Shown here piece by piece: positions 1 through 6,164 of a stretch of 11,872 nt of DNA. Every line of letters starts with the position of its first letter. The first letter of the stretch is position 1. This DNA is from DATFXM01 sp035315885 (GTDB taxonomy: Bacteria; Acidobacteriota; Blastocatellia; UBA7656). The translations under genes were made by a program, and so were the position numbers. The notes under the pieces are model-generated. The model was not told where the DNA came from. It searched no databases and was given only the letters and a program-made list of their open reading frames with translations. Location of the stretch: contig DATFXM010000057.1 in the NCBI GenBank assembly GCA_035315885.1, positions 1 through 11,872 of the forward strand. Reading direction: 5' to 3'.

Positions 1-504
1 GAAGTCAACTTCATCCTTCGACCGCCAGAACGAATTGCAGACCCGCAGGAACTCCTCTGTTCGTTCGTATCGCTCATCGTGCAACAGAAAATCTCCATAA
101 CCGTGCTGCTCGGCGGTCGAGCTGCCCGCCACGATGTTGACCGCTACTCGTCCCTGGATGAGACTCGACAGCGTGTTTATCTGCTGCACGAAGCTTGTTG
201 GCAACATCAGTCCGGAACGAAACGCCACGATGAATTTCAGCTTGTTCACAGCGTGACCAATCGCGCACGCGGTCAGCAATGGTTCCGGTTCGTAGCGGCT
301 GTAGGAAATCAGCACCGACTCGATCCCCACCTCTTGAGCAAGACGACTGAAATGTAGCCAGCCTTCGAGATCGGGTCGCGCGGCCGGAGACGTCTCGCGC
401 GAAGCCTCAATCCGGTAACGCGCGGCTTCGAATGGCGTCTGAGGCCCGTTCAAACTGACCTCACCCGCCTTTGGCAGCATCCAGTGAAATCGCAAGTCGT
501 TCAC
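1..504 (-). CDS. LLM-class (SsuD-like) flavin-dependent monooxygenase, N-terminal part, truncated by window edge
   Basis: This is the first ~168 residues of a bacterial-luciferase-fold monooxygenase; the frame is open to base 1. The family uses reduced FMN and O2 to oxidise small substrates, alkanesulfonates in the case of SsuD. Visible signs are the N-terminal β1 segment RFHWMLPKAG, LISYSRYEPEPLL in the region of the SsuD active-site loop, VAFRSGLMLPTSF, and the family hallmark GRVAVNIVAGSS followed by YGDFLLHDERYERTEEFL. The substrate cannot be read from this. Two starts are possible: GTG at 504, one base after the upstream stop, or TTG at 516, overlapping that gene by 11 bp. Neither has a strong Shine-Dalgarno, so translational coupling to the PhyH gene is likely. 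It is the last visible gene of the operon, and its place among other oxygenases favours a biosynthetic tailoring role over sulfur scavenging (inference). Confidence 0.88.
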   Translation of the reverse strand, partial: MNDLRFHWMLPKAGEVSLNGPQTPFEAARYRIEASRETSPAARPDLEGWLHFSRLAQEVGIESVLISYSRYEPEPLLTACAIGHAVNKLKFIVAFRSGLMLPTSFVQQINTLSSLIQGRVAVNIVAGSSTAEQHGYGDFLLHDERYERTEEFLRVCNSFWRSKDEVDF

Positions 505-505
505 G

Positions 506-1351
506 TCAACTCTCAATGGTCCACGGGACTCCCGGGGGAAGAACGTTGTTCCGCCTGGCCCAGTCCTCTATCGCCCATGGCGGAGTGTCTACGTCGCGAT
601 ATGCACCCAACAACTGTCGAGCGACAGGATCGACGCCATCCAAAAGACGCACGTCGAGGTGCTCGAGATAAACTTCCGGTTTCATCCAACGATATGAGTA
701 TCCGTACATCAACACCTTCGACGTGCGCGTGCTTCTGTTCGGAGCTGCAGTGTGAAAGATTCTGTTTTCAAACAGCAGCGCGTCACCGGCGTTGAGTCTG
801 AGATCGCAGACCTCCGTGTCAGTCGGGTCCACGCCGCCTTTTTCGATTTCAAGCGGGGTAGTTCTCCGGTGACTGCCCCTGGCCATCAGCGTGAGTCCGC
901 ACTGAGGCTTGTGAAAATCGGTAAGGCAATAGCAAATCTTTATACCAACAAGTGGGAGCCGGCTATGGCCGAGGTCTTTGGGCATCCTGATGTCGCGGTG
1001 CCATCCGCGACGGAACGGTGGATCGCTCGGACTCTCAGGTCGCTTATAAATCAACGCAGTCGAGTGCAGATGAATGTTCGGGCTCAGCAACTGTATAACC
1101 AGGGACACAGTCGGGCCGTTTACTACGAGATCGCGGAGCACCGGCTCTCTGAGGAGCCCGGGACGCAGGTCGAGGTGATTGTACTCGGGGCGGCCCACTA
1201 CGGTCGGCTTGTTGATAAATGCTTCCGCCAGCCGGTCTCCGGCGCCGGTAAGTTGCTCGACTGCCTCCTGCCGAAGTGCCTCCGGCACAACTAGAAAACC
1301 GTCGGATTCAAACGACCGTCGTTGCTCTTCACTTAGCCGAACGAATTCCAC
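506..1351 (-). CDS. PhyH (phytanoyl-CoA dioxygenase) family Fe(II)/2-oxoglutarate oxygenase
   Basis: About 281 residues, a normal length for bacterial PhyH proteins. These enzymes hydroxylate small molecules or carrier-bound amino acids using Fe(II), 2-oxoglutarate and O2. The N-terminus LSEEQRRSFESDGFLVVPEAL is typical. The iron-binding triad looks complete: H and D in GWHRDI (about 118 and 120) and the distal His in IFHTAAPN (about 200), followed by RTSK, which should supply the 2OG-binding Arg. Because the motif is HxD rather than HxA/HxG, hydroxylation or desaturation is expected, not halogenation. GTG at 1351 is chosen because GGGGAG sits 5 nt upstream. A longer TTG start at 1411 would overlap the methyltransferase gene, lacks an obvious SD, and would translate a heptamer repeat (1368-1388). 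The gene is followed at once by the flavin monooxygenase. Substrate unknown. Confidence 0.9.
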   Translation of the reverse strand: MEFVRLSEEQRRSFESDGFLVVPEALRQEAVEQLTGAGDRLAEAFINKPTVVGRPEYNHLDLRPGLLREPVLRDLVVNGPTVSLVIQLLSPNIHLHSTALIYKRPESPSDPPFRRGWHRDIRMPKDLGHSRLPLVGIKICYCLTDFHKPQCGLTLMARGSHRRTTPLEIEKGGVDPTDTEVCDLRLNAGDALLFENRIFHTAAPNRSTRTSKVLMYGYSYRWMKPEVYLEHLDVRLLDGVDPVARQLLGAYRDVDTPPWAIEDWARRNNVLPPGVPWTIES

Positions 1352-1367
1352 CTCAACTCCCCGCCAA

Positions 1368-1388
1368 ATTCCGAGTTCTGAATTCTGA
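1368..1388. repeat. Three degenerate 7-bp tandem units in the gap between methyltransferase and PhyH genes
   Basis: Read on the minus strand the units are TCAGAAT, TCAGAAC and TCGGAAT, back to back. They fill most of the space between the methyltransferase stop (1392) and the SD of the PhyH gene (GGGGAG, about 1355-1360). They share the TCAGNAN pattern with the units at 2166-2186. The units are clear by eye; whether they belong to a genome-wide repeat family is inference. Confidence 0.6.
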
Positions 1389-1391
1389 AAC

Positions 1392-2159
1392 TCAACCCAG
1401 AGCTGAATCAACGTTCAGAGCTCTCCTCACTACACAACAGTGCTGCATCTCGCCGTTCACCGGAGGCAAGACCTCGGCATGCGGAAACAACTTCTGCATG
1501 TATTCGCTTGTATAAAACACGTGATAAGTCTTCTGCAGCTCAGCCGGGTAAGGTCCGATGCGTTCAGTCTCGACGTAAAGATCTGTGGCGTTGACCAGAG
1601 TGAACCAGTTGGCTCCCCTGACTCGACTGACAATGCTTTGGCTCTCTTTTGAGGAAACATTCCTTCTCTCTACTTCCAGGTCCAACCGCCACTGAAGGTT
1701 GCTCCCTTCGTATTCACCGGGCCAGGAATAGTGATAAGGATCTATGAAAGTGAAAGCCAGTACGCCTCCAGGCGCGAGCATAGCCTCGAGTTGGACTTCG
1801 AGATCGATCATGTCCGCTCGCGAGGTGTTGGTGAAAACCGAATACGCGACGATGTAGTCGAACTTCTGCTCGAGATAGGGAATCGCCAGCGTCGGAGAAC
1901 CGAGCGGATTGAAAAAGAAACAGTAGCGATCGTAGAGAATCCAATGCGCTTTTGGAAAAGCTCCTTTGCCTTTTGCGATCGACTCGCGATCAACGTCCAG
2001 ACACCAGTATCGTTCCTCATCAATGCTCGAGGTCGGGTCTCGTAAGATGTTTCCAACATTGCCTCCGAAATCCAGCACGCTCATTCCTCGCCACGAATCG
2101 TTTCCGACTAGCAGCGAAAAGTAAGTGAACTGCCCACGTTTTGTTGAAACAAACGTCAT
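1392..2159 (-). CDS. Class I SAM-dependent methyltransferase
   Basis: A 255-residue soluble protein with a Rossmann-type methyltransferase core. Motif I is VLDFGGNVGNI (residues 28-38). The acidic residue expected at the end of β2 lies in YWCLDVD (D55 or D57). KFDYIVAYSVFTNTS (99-113) matches β4 with the following helix, and MLAPGGVLAFTFIDP (127-141) the post-motif region. This places it with small-molecule methyltransferases (Methyltransf_11/25-like); acceptor and atom methylated are unknown. The C-terminal ~110 residues, rich in Trp and Tyr, probably form the acceptor-binding part. The ATG has a good AGGAG Shine-Dalgarno 7 nt upstream, whose bases are part of the third heptamer of the 2166-2186 repeat. 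It lies between the GT2 and PhyH genes, consistent with O- or N-methylation of the pathway product (inference). Confidence 0.88.
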   Translation of the reverse strand: MTFVSTKRGQFTYFSLLVGNDSWRGMSVLDFGGNVGNILRDPTSSIDEERYWCLDVDRESIAKGKGAFPKAHWILYDRYCFFFNPLGSPTLAIPYLEQKFDYIVAYSVFTNTSRADMIDLEVQLEAMLAPGGVLAFTFIDPYHYSWPGEYEGSNLQWRLDLEVERRNVSSKESQSIVSRVRGANWFTLVNATDLYVETERIGPYPAELQKTYHVFYTSEYMQKLFPHAEVLPPVNGEMQHCCVVRRALNVDSALG

Positions 2160-2165
2160 GTTTCA

Positions 2166-2186
2166 CTCCTGAGTGCTGAGTGCTGA
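2166..2186. repeat. Three 7-bp tandem units merging into the methyltransferase Shine-Dalgarno
   Basis: On the minus strand the units are TCAGCAC, TCAGCAC and TCAGGAG. The last contains the AGGAG that serves as SD for the ATG at 2159. They lie in the 70-bp gap (2160-2229) after the GT2 gene; the rest of that gap shows no clear hairpin or promoter. The first two units are identical, and the third differs where it becomes the SD. The pattern is the same TCAGNAN as at 1368-1388. Confidence 0.65.
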
Positions 2187-2229
2187 GGTCGCGGCCCAGG
2201 CGCTCAAGATTTTGTGAAAGCAAAAAGAG

Positions 2230-3117
2230 TCATGTGTTGCGATTTGCGTTTTGCTGCCAGCGCCCCAACTCCTGCGCAGTAATGAACCGGCAGTGTTCGA
2301 CCTCCACACGAATGTCCTCAGGCAGACCACCCGACAGAAGCGTCCGCTCCAGTATCTTGAGCTTGTCTCCGAGCAAACTGATCTGCTGCGTCGAAGTGAG
2401 CGCTGTACCAGGTACCGCGCGGTTTGGTCTCGTGCCATCGTCGATGCGCCGTACAAGTGACAGCACCTTCGGCAGAACCGACACACGACATTCTTTATAG
2501 AGCCGCATCTCCAGCTCCCAGTCTTCGCCCGCGGTGAGGTCTTCGGGGAACAACGGCAGTCCCAGCCTGTCTACTACACTTCTTCTCAGCGTGATCGAAC
2601 ACATCGCCAACGTATTTTGCCAGTGCCCCCAAAGCCACGGGCATTCATGCAGGTACGCCACCCGCCCTTGCGTCGCGGTGCTCAATCCGTTCTTCTCAAA
2701 CCAGCTCCGCTCGGTGCGAATTCCGTTCGAGGAATTCTGACTGTCCGTAAGGGTCACACTGTCCGATACGACAACTTCCGCTTCAGGCCAACGCTCAAAC
2801 AACTCGAGCTCCGCAGTGAACTTGCCTTCCAGCCAGAGATCATCGGAATCCAAGAACGCGAGAAACTCTCCATTCGCCTCGCGCAGGCCGTCGTTACGCG
2901 CCGCGCCCGATCCGGCGCGCTGGGGTCTTTGCAATAACTTCACCCGAGACTTAAAACGGCTGGAGACTACATTGGCAGTATCGTCCGTCGAGCCGTCATC
3001 TACGACAATCACCTGGACCGCGTCGCTATGCTGTGCGAGAGCACTCTCGATGGCTTCGCACACCATCCGCGCGCGGTTCCACGTCGGGATCACCACTGAA
3101 AGAAGGGGCTTCTTCAC
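2230..3117 (-). CDS. Family 2 glycosyltransferase (GT-A fold)
   Basis: A 295-residue cytoplasmic GT2 enzyme without membrane segments, expected to move a sugar from an activated nucleotide donor to an acceptor with inversion. The nucleotide-binding start LSVVIPTWNRA (6-16) and VIVVDDGSTDDT (36-47) are textbook. The metal-binding DxD equivalent is FLDSDD (88-93), and the probable catalytic base lies in TAGEDWELEMRL (195-206, ED at 198-199). SGAARNDGL (70-78) matches the conserved A-R-N-x-G. Donor and acceptor cannot be read. The start is GTG at 3117, whose GTGA overlaps the stop of the GT4 gene by 4 bp, pointing to translational coupling and successive sugar transfers. A 70-bp gap with heptamer repeats separates it from the methyltransferase. 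Confidence 0.93.
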   Translation of the reverse strand: MKKPLLSVVIPTWNRARMVCEAIESALAQHSDAVQVIVVDDGSTDDTANVVSSRFKSRVKLLQRPQRAGSGAARNDGLREANGEFLAFLDSDDLWLEGKFTAELELFERWPEAEVVVSDSVTLTDSQNSSNGIRTERSWFEKNGLSTATQGRVAYLHECPWLWGHWQNTLAMCSITLRRSVVDRLGLPLFPEDLTAGEDWELEMRLYKECRVSVLPKVLSLVRRIDDGTRPNRAVPGTALTSTQQISLLGDKLKILERTLLSGGLPEDIRVEVEHCRFITAQELGRWQQNANRNT

Positions 3118-4100
3118 GTTAACTCGTTATTCACCGTCGTCCCGCCCGCCATCGTTCGGGGCACCTGGATTGAGCCGATTTCCTTCTGGTATTCGGCAAC
3201 GTAGCCCTGGGCCATCGCCAGGTAGTGAAATCGTTCAAGGGCCACACGTCTGCATTCGATCGGCGCTATTCGTTTGAGATTCTCCACCGCAGCCCTATAG
3301 TCCGATTCATCCGAACAGGCGAAACCTACGCGCCGATCGAGCAACTCCGGAATGGCGCCTTTATCGCTGGCGATAACCGGCGTGCCCGAGACTAACGCTT
3401 CCGCGATGGGCAATCCGAACGCTTCGTTAGCCTGAGTCGGAAACAGAAGCGCCTTCGCACCGGCGAAGAGTTCCGCCTTGCGTTTTCCGTGCACCATGCG
3501 AAGGAATATCGCACCGTTCGCCCGGCAAAGGTCACCGAATCGCGCGTTCTCGTCTTGTCCGCCCGTTCCTCCTGCCACCTTGAGCCGAACACCGCTGTCG
3601 CTCGCAATTCGAAAAGCGAGATCCAGACCTTTGACGTGAAGCGCTTTGTGCACATCGCCGGCGCACACGAACAGAAAATAGTCGCTCTTGGTTTCCGAGT
3701 AGATGAAGTCGGCCGGATCCAATCCGTTCCACACGTACCTGTCGGACTGGTGAATGCGAGCGAGCGTTTGTGAAACGTAGATGTAGTTTGGCTTGGCCTT
3801 CTCGCGCGCGACTCCCTGATAAAGCAAGTCCGAATGCACACTGTGAACCCAGGGGAGAATCGGATTCCGCTCGACCTCCAGCGGAAGGTGGTTAATATGC
3901 AGGATATCTTCGTCGCCGCGTACCTCCGACACCGGCACTACGCCTTCGGGAAGTTGCGTTTCGCATCCCTCTTTCAAGTGATAGCGCACTTCATGCCCGA
4001 GCTCGGCCAGACCCTTCGCAAGAAGGTCATGCACCGAGTGAGACGGCACCCCGTACTTCCAGCCGGGATACTTGTGTCCAGATGACAGATAGATTCGCAT
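3114..4100 (-). CDS. Family 4 glycosyltransferase (GT-B fold)
   Basis: A 328-residue retaining GT4-type glycosyltransferase. The C-terminal Rossmann domain carries the E-x7-E motif in NEAFGLPIAEALVSGTPVIAS (E226 and E234), then KGAIPELL. LFVCAGDVHKALHVKGLDLAF (143-163) holds the donor-domain segment around the conserved Lys, with its usual pattern disturbed by a short insertion. The N-terminal acceptor domain starts MRIYLSSGHKYPGWKYGVPSH. ATG at 4100 is chosen because the family fold begins there. The frame is open upstream to 4331, but that adds 77 Arg/Gly-rich residues lying inside the preceding gene. The start lacks a clear SD and is 11 bp after the upstream stop, so reinitiation is likely. 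The end overlaps the GT2 gene by GTGA. Confidence 0.92.
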   Translation of the reverse strand: MRIYLSSGHKYPGWKYGVPSHSVHDLLAKGLAELGHEVRYHLKEGCETQLPEGVVPVSEVRGDEDILHINHLPLEVERNPILPWVHSVHSDLLYQGVAREKAKPNYIYVSQTLARIHQSDRYVWNGLDPADFIYSETKSDYFLFVCAGDVHKALHVKGLDLAFRIASDSGVRLKVAGGTGGQDENARFGDLCRANGAIFLRMVHGKRKAELFAGAKALLFPTQANEAFGLPIAEALVSGTPVIASDKGAIPELLDRRVGFACSDESDYRAAVENLKRIAPIECRRVALERFHYLAMAQGYVAEYQKEIGSIQVPRTMAGGTTVNNELT

Positions 4101-4111
4101 AGCGATCAGAG

Positions 4112-4549
4112 TCAATCCGGGCGATAGTAGAACTCGCGCGTAACGTAGTTGGACCTGCCACTGCCGTCGAGGAACGTGTTGTAAAGCACTATGACCAGCA
4201 CGCCTTTGTTCACGCGCAAGTAAGTCTCCGCCCTCATAAACCCGAACTCGAACACAGCGGCCAGCGCGACCGCACGCTGCCCCGCCTCCTCTTCCAGGTT
4301 TGCAAGGACCTTCGCGGCAACAACCGGCCACTTTATTGGACCCTCCGCGCCAGCTCCGAATGCGGTTACCGTAAACCGGTTGTCATCGCATTTGATGATC
4401 AGTTCCGCAACTCCTCTTGTGTCGCGATTGGTGTTCAACCAACGCCCGGTAAGCTTCTCCGCATTCAGCGTTCGCGTAGCGGGGTCGGTCAGCGCGGGAT
4501 TCAAATGACCCATTTGCTTGTAAGCTGATGTGTTCATCCTGTCATCCAT
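4112..4549 (-). CDS. Small W-x-N-T-N protein, downstream member of a tandem paralogue pair (function unknown)
   Basis: A 145-residue protein without signal peptide or membrane segment. It is a clear paralogue of the gene just upstream (4559-4972). Shared features in order are LTGRWLNTNRDTRGVAELII (33-52), a β-rich stretch with GPIKW (70-74), VFEFGF (99-104), KGVLVIVLYNTFLDGSGRSNY (115-135) and REFYY. The run of short alternating β strands suggests a lipocalin-like or small β-barrel fold (inference). From memory it resembles bacterial proteins with a W-x-N-x-D-x2-T-x-G-I...D-W-G pattern and no assigned activity. ATG 4549 lies 9 bp after the upstream stop without an obvious SD; ATG 4537 is an alternative. 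Ligand binding or a chaperone or carrier role in the pathway would be guesses. Confidence 0.82.
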   Translation of the reverse strand: MDDRMNTSAYKQMGHLNPALTDPATRTLNAEKLTGRWLNTNRDTRGVAELIIKCDDNRFTVTAFGAGAEGPIKWPVVAAKVLANLEEEAGQRAVALAAVFEFGFMRAETYLRVNKGVLVIVLYNTFLDGSGRSNYVTREFYYRPD

Positions 4550-4550
4550 T

Positions 4551-4570
4551 AGTAGCGGCTAGTAGCGGCC
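4551..4570. repeat. 10-bp tandem duplication across the junction of the two paralogues
   Basis: AGTAGCGGCT is followed immediately by AGTAGCGGCC. It covers the TAC-TAG end of the upstream paralogue and reaches to the base before the ATG of the downstream one. It may be a scar of the gene duplication or simple slippage. Confidence 0.6.
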
Positions 4571-4972
4571 GTGCTCCAACGCGAAGTACTCGCGCACAAA
4601 ATAGTCCATTCGCCGGCTGTCGTCTTCGAACACGTTGAAGATTGCGAGCACCAGCAGCCCTTTCATTATCATTCCCTGCAGCCGCGTCTCGGCAAAACCG
4701 AAGTCGAACGAACAACTGAAGCCAGCGCCGTCGTGCGACGAGGGAGTCGATGCAAACATCTCGACCTTCGCCATTCCCCAGTCGATCAGGCCATCGGGGC
4801 CGATCGCGAGCACACGCAGCCTCAACTCGCCTTCAAGCTCATTCATCTCCATTCGCGCGATACCGGTAGTCTGCGGATTTGTGTTGACCCACTCTCCGAT
4901 CAATCCCGAGTGGTCGATGTCTTTCTTCGCGCCTGGATCGGCGTCGACTCGATCAAACAACTGAGCGAACAT
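4559..4972 (-). CDS. Small W-x-N-T-N protein, upstream member of a tandem paralogue pair (function unknown)
   Basis: A 137-residue soluble protein. It shares with its neighbour GLIGEWVNTNPQTTGIARME (23-42), then GLIDWG (61-66, where the other has GPIKWP), FDFGF (89-93), KGLLVLAIFNVFEDDSRRMDY (104-124) and REYF. Divergence elsewhere is large, so the duplication is old. No catalytic residue set or metal motif is apparent, and a β-barrel binding fold is the best guess. It has the best SD of the operon, GGAGG 5 nt before the ATG, which implies high expression relative to the enzymes. It sits between the clavaminate-synthase-like oxygenase and its paralogue. Lipocalin-like ligand binding or a cyclase-type activity are possible readings, neither demonstrated. 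Confidence 0.84.
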   Translation of the reverse strand: MFAQLFDRVDADPGAKKDIDHSGLIGEWVNTNPQTTGIARMEMNELEGELRLRVLAIGPDGLIDWGMAKVEMFASTPSSHDGAGFSCSFDFGFAETRLQGMIMKGLLVLAIFNVFEDDSRRMDYFVREYFALEHGRY

Positions 4973-4986
4973 TTGTCCTCCTTCAT

Positions 4987-5014
4987 CAGTCTTCAGCAGG
5001 AAATCTTCAGCAGG
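4987..5014. repeat. 14-bp tandem duplication over the stop of the upstream oxygenase gene
   Basis: On the minus strand CCTGCTGAAGATTT is followed by CCTGCTGAAGACTG, with 11 of 14 bases identical in one run. The first copy contains the TGA stop of the 5007-5897 gene; the second lies just before the strong SD of the next gene. The 14-bp period is twice that of the heptamer repeats. Confidence 0.55.
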
Positions 5015-5897
5015 TCCTGATCCAGCTTCGGATCATGAGGCGATCTGAGGTCTCCGGCGCCTCAACCGGCGTTCGTGCATGTACGGTGCGCGAGTTGTCA
5101 GACAACAGCAACTCACCCTCGTGCATAAGAAACTCGTATACACGGTCTGTAGCCTCTATTACAGCTTCAAACTTATCCAGAGCGCCAATCATTTCGTCGC
5201 ACAGGCGGACCGAGCCGGAGATCAACGCCTGGTCAATCGTGTATCGCCTCCAGCAGATTCCGATGTCAGTGAGCACAGGGCGCCACGTCAACCCTCCACC
5301 GCGGTAGAAGGCGAGCTGCCACGGTACGGGCTCACTCTCGAGGAGGCGAATCGCATCGATGCCGAGGTTGCATTCAACGTCCGCTCGCACCGAGTCTACG
5401 TCCAGCAGTCTGGTTCGACCGCCTCCTCTTGGATCGGCGCGTGTGCACAGCATCGATACCAGTTCGACCGGAATTTCCCAGTCTGCTGCGTCGGTGTGCA
5501 GCCTTTCACTCTCGCTGCCGCCGCGCGGAGACCGCAAATCGGTCGAGGGCTGCACATAATGGATCAATTGTGCGCGCGGCGCTTTGTAGGGCGGAGCAAC
5601 CAGCTCGCCGAACGCCCTGTTGATTGCGACAAACAGCCGATTGCCGTCATCGAATCGAATGCCTCGGATCAACGCTGTGTAAGGCCTGCGGGAAATGCAT
5701 TCCCCAGCGGCCGAGACAATCCAATCGAACCCGTCGGTGCACTCCCGTCGAATGCCGTTCAGGATTGCCGTTTGCAACGAAACCGAGTAGAAATCCTTGT
5801 TCTCGTAGCGCGGAAGCCGCTCGGCTGCGCGAAGAAGATCCCCGGCAAGTCCCGGAGAAATCTCGATCCTGCAGCTCTCTGGCAATTCGGCGAGCAT
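5007..5897 (-). CDS. Clavaminate-synthase-like (TauD/TfdA fold) Fe(II)/2-oxoglutarate oxygenase
   Basis: A 296-residue non-haem iron oxygenase. The iron triad is H134 and D136 in RLHTDAADW, and H273 in SRTVHARTP. GGGRTRLLDVDSV (158-170) supplies the conserved Thr-containing strand, GELLLSDNSRTVHAR matches the G-E-x4-N-x3-V-H-x-R signature of the VioC/AsnO/clavaminate-synthase branch, and DRLMIRSWIR (285-294) carries the expected C-terminal Arg that binds 2OG. That branch hydroxylates or desaturates amino acids, free or carrier-bound, so an amino-acid-like substrate is reasonable (inference). The ATG at 5897 has a GGAG 11 nt upstream. This is the first gene of the eight-gene minus-strand operon, downstream of a sigma70-like promoter. 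It should be soluble. Confidence 0.88.
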   Translation of the reverse strand: MLAELPESCRIEISPGLAGDLLRAAERLPRYENKDFYSVSLQTAILNGIRRECTDGFDWIVSAAGECISRRPYTALIRGIRFDDGNRLFVAINRAFGELVAPPYKAPRAQLIHYVQPSTDLRSPRGGSESERLHTDAADWEIPVELVSMLCTRADPRGGGRTRLLDVDSVRADVECNLGIDAIRLLESEPVPWQLAFYRGGGLTWRPVLTDIGICWRRYTIDQALISGSVRLCDEMIGALDKFEAVIEATDRVYEFLMHEGELLLSDNSRTVHARTPVEAPETSDRLMIRSWIRTC

Positions 5898-5909
5898 CTG
5901 GTTTCCGCT

Positions 5910-5919
5910 CCGTTAACGG
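5910..5919. promoter_or_regulatory. Perfect 10-bp palindrome in the operon leader
   Basis: CCGTTAACGG is its own reverse complement. It lies 13-22 bp upstream of the first operon gene, and its edge shares bases with that gene's SD (GGAG). It could be a protein site or a minor RNA structure affecting ribosome access; chance is also possible. Confidence 0.3.
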
Positions 5920-5935
5920 GACTCAGGGTCTAACT

Positions 5936-5959
5936 CTTCTGCAACAAAACTTGCAGAAG
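5936..5959. promoter_or_regulatory. Perfect 9-bp inverted repeat, candidate operator
   Basis: Arms CTTCTGCAA (5936-5944) and TTGCAGAAG (5951-5959) are separated by six bases. The dyad overlaps the proposed -10 element (5958-5963) and the expected transcription start near 5951 of the minus-strand operon, a classical place for a repressor operator. The arms are certain; the function is inference. Confidence 0.5.
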
Positions 5960-5987
5960 TCTACTGAGAGCACAATTTCACTGTCAA
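5958..5987 (-). promoter_or_regulatory. Candidate sigma70 promoter of the eight-gene operon
   Basis: On the minus strand TTGACA (5982-5987) is followed after 18 bp by TAGACT (5958-5963), a perfect -35 and a 4/6 -10. Transcription would start near 5951 and give a leader of about 54 nt before the ATG at 5897. The rest of the 267-bp divergent gap (5898-6164) holds no ORF worth calling. No equally good promoter was found for the plus-strand gene. Confidence 0.5.
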
Positions 5988-6083
5988 CGAGATGTAATCG
6001 CGACATTGCTTTCCCGGTGGAGGGCTGTGCTTAAATGACTGTCTCGTGCTACAAACATTACCCTCCTCCGGGCCGGCAGCGTT

Positions 6084-6103
6084 CTTTCAACCCGTGTTGA
6101 AAG
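6084..6103. promoter_or_regulatory. Perfect 7-bp inverted repeat upstream of the GT25-like gene
   Basis: Arms CTTTCAA (6084-6090) and TTGAAAG (6097-6103) are separated by six bases, the same spacing as the dyad at 5936-5959, and both half-sites begin CTT and end CAA. It lies 62-81 bp upstream of the plus-strand start. Together the two dyads could let one regulator control both directions (inference). Confidence 0.4.
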
Positions 6104-6164
6104 CAATACAGCATCGATGGTCAAGAGCAGAGCTTACAACTAAGAGAGAACTCAGAGCTCGCTG

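Noticed and set aside
752..1294. 180-codon plus-strand ORF
   Set aside because: It is the antisense shadow of the PhyH gene whose iron-binding motifs are intact on the minus strand.
4101..4331. 77-codon N-terminal extension of the GT4 reading frame
   Set aside because: It is Arg/Gly-rich, lies antiphase inside the paralogue gene 4112-4549, and the glycosyltransferase fold clearly begins at the ATG at 4100.
5079..5933. 284-codon plus-strand ORF
   Set aside because: It is antisense to the clavaminate-synthase-like gene, has no recognisable domain, and the minus strand has intact catalytic motifs.
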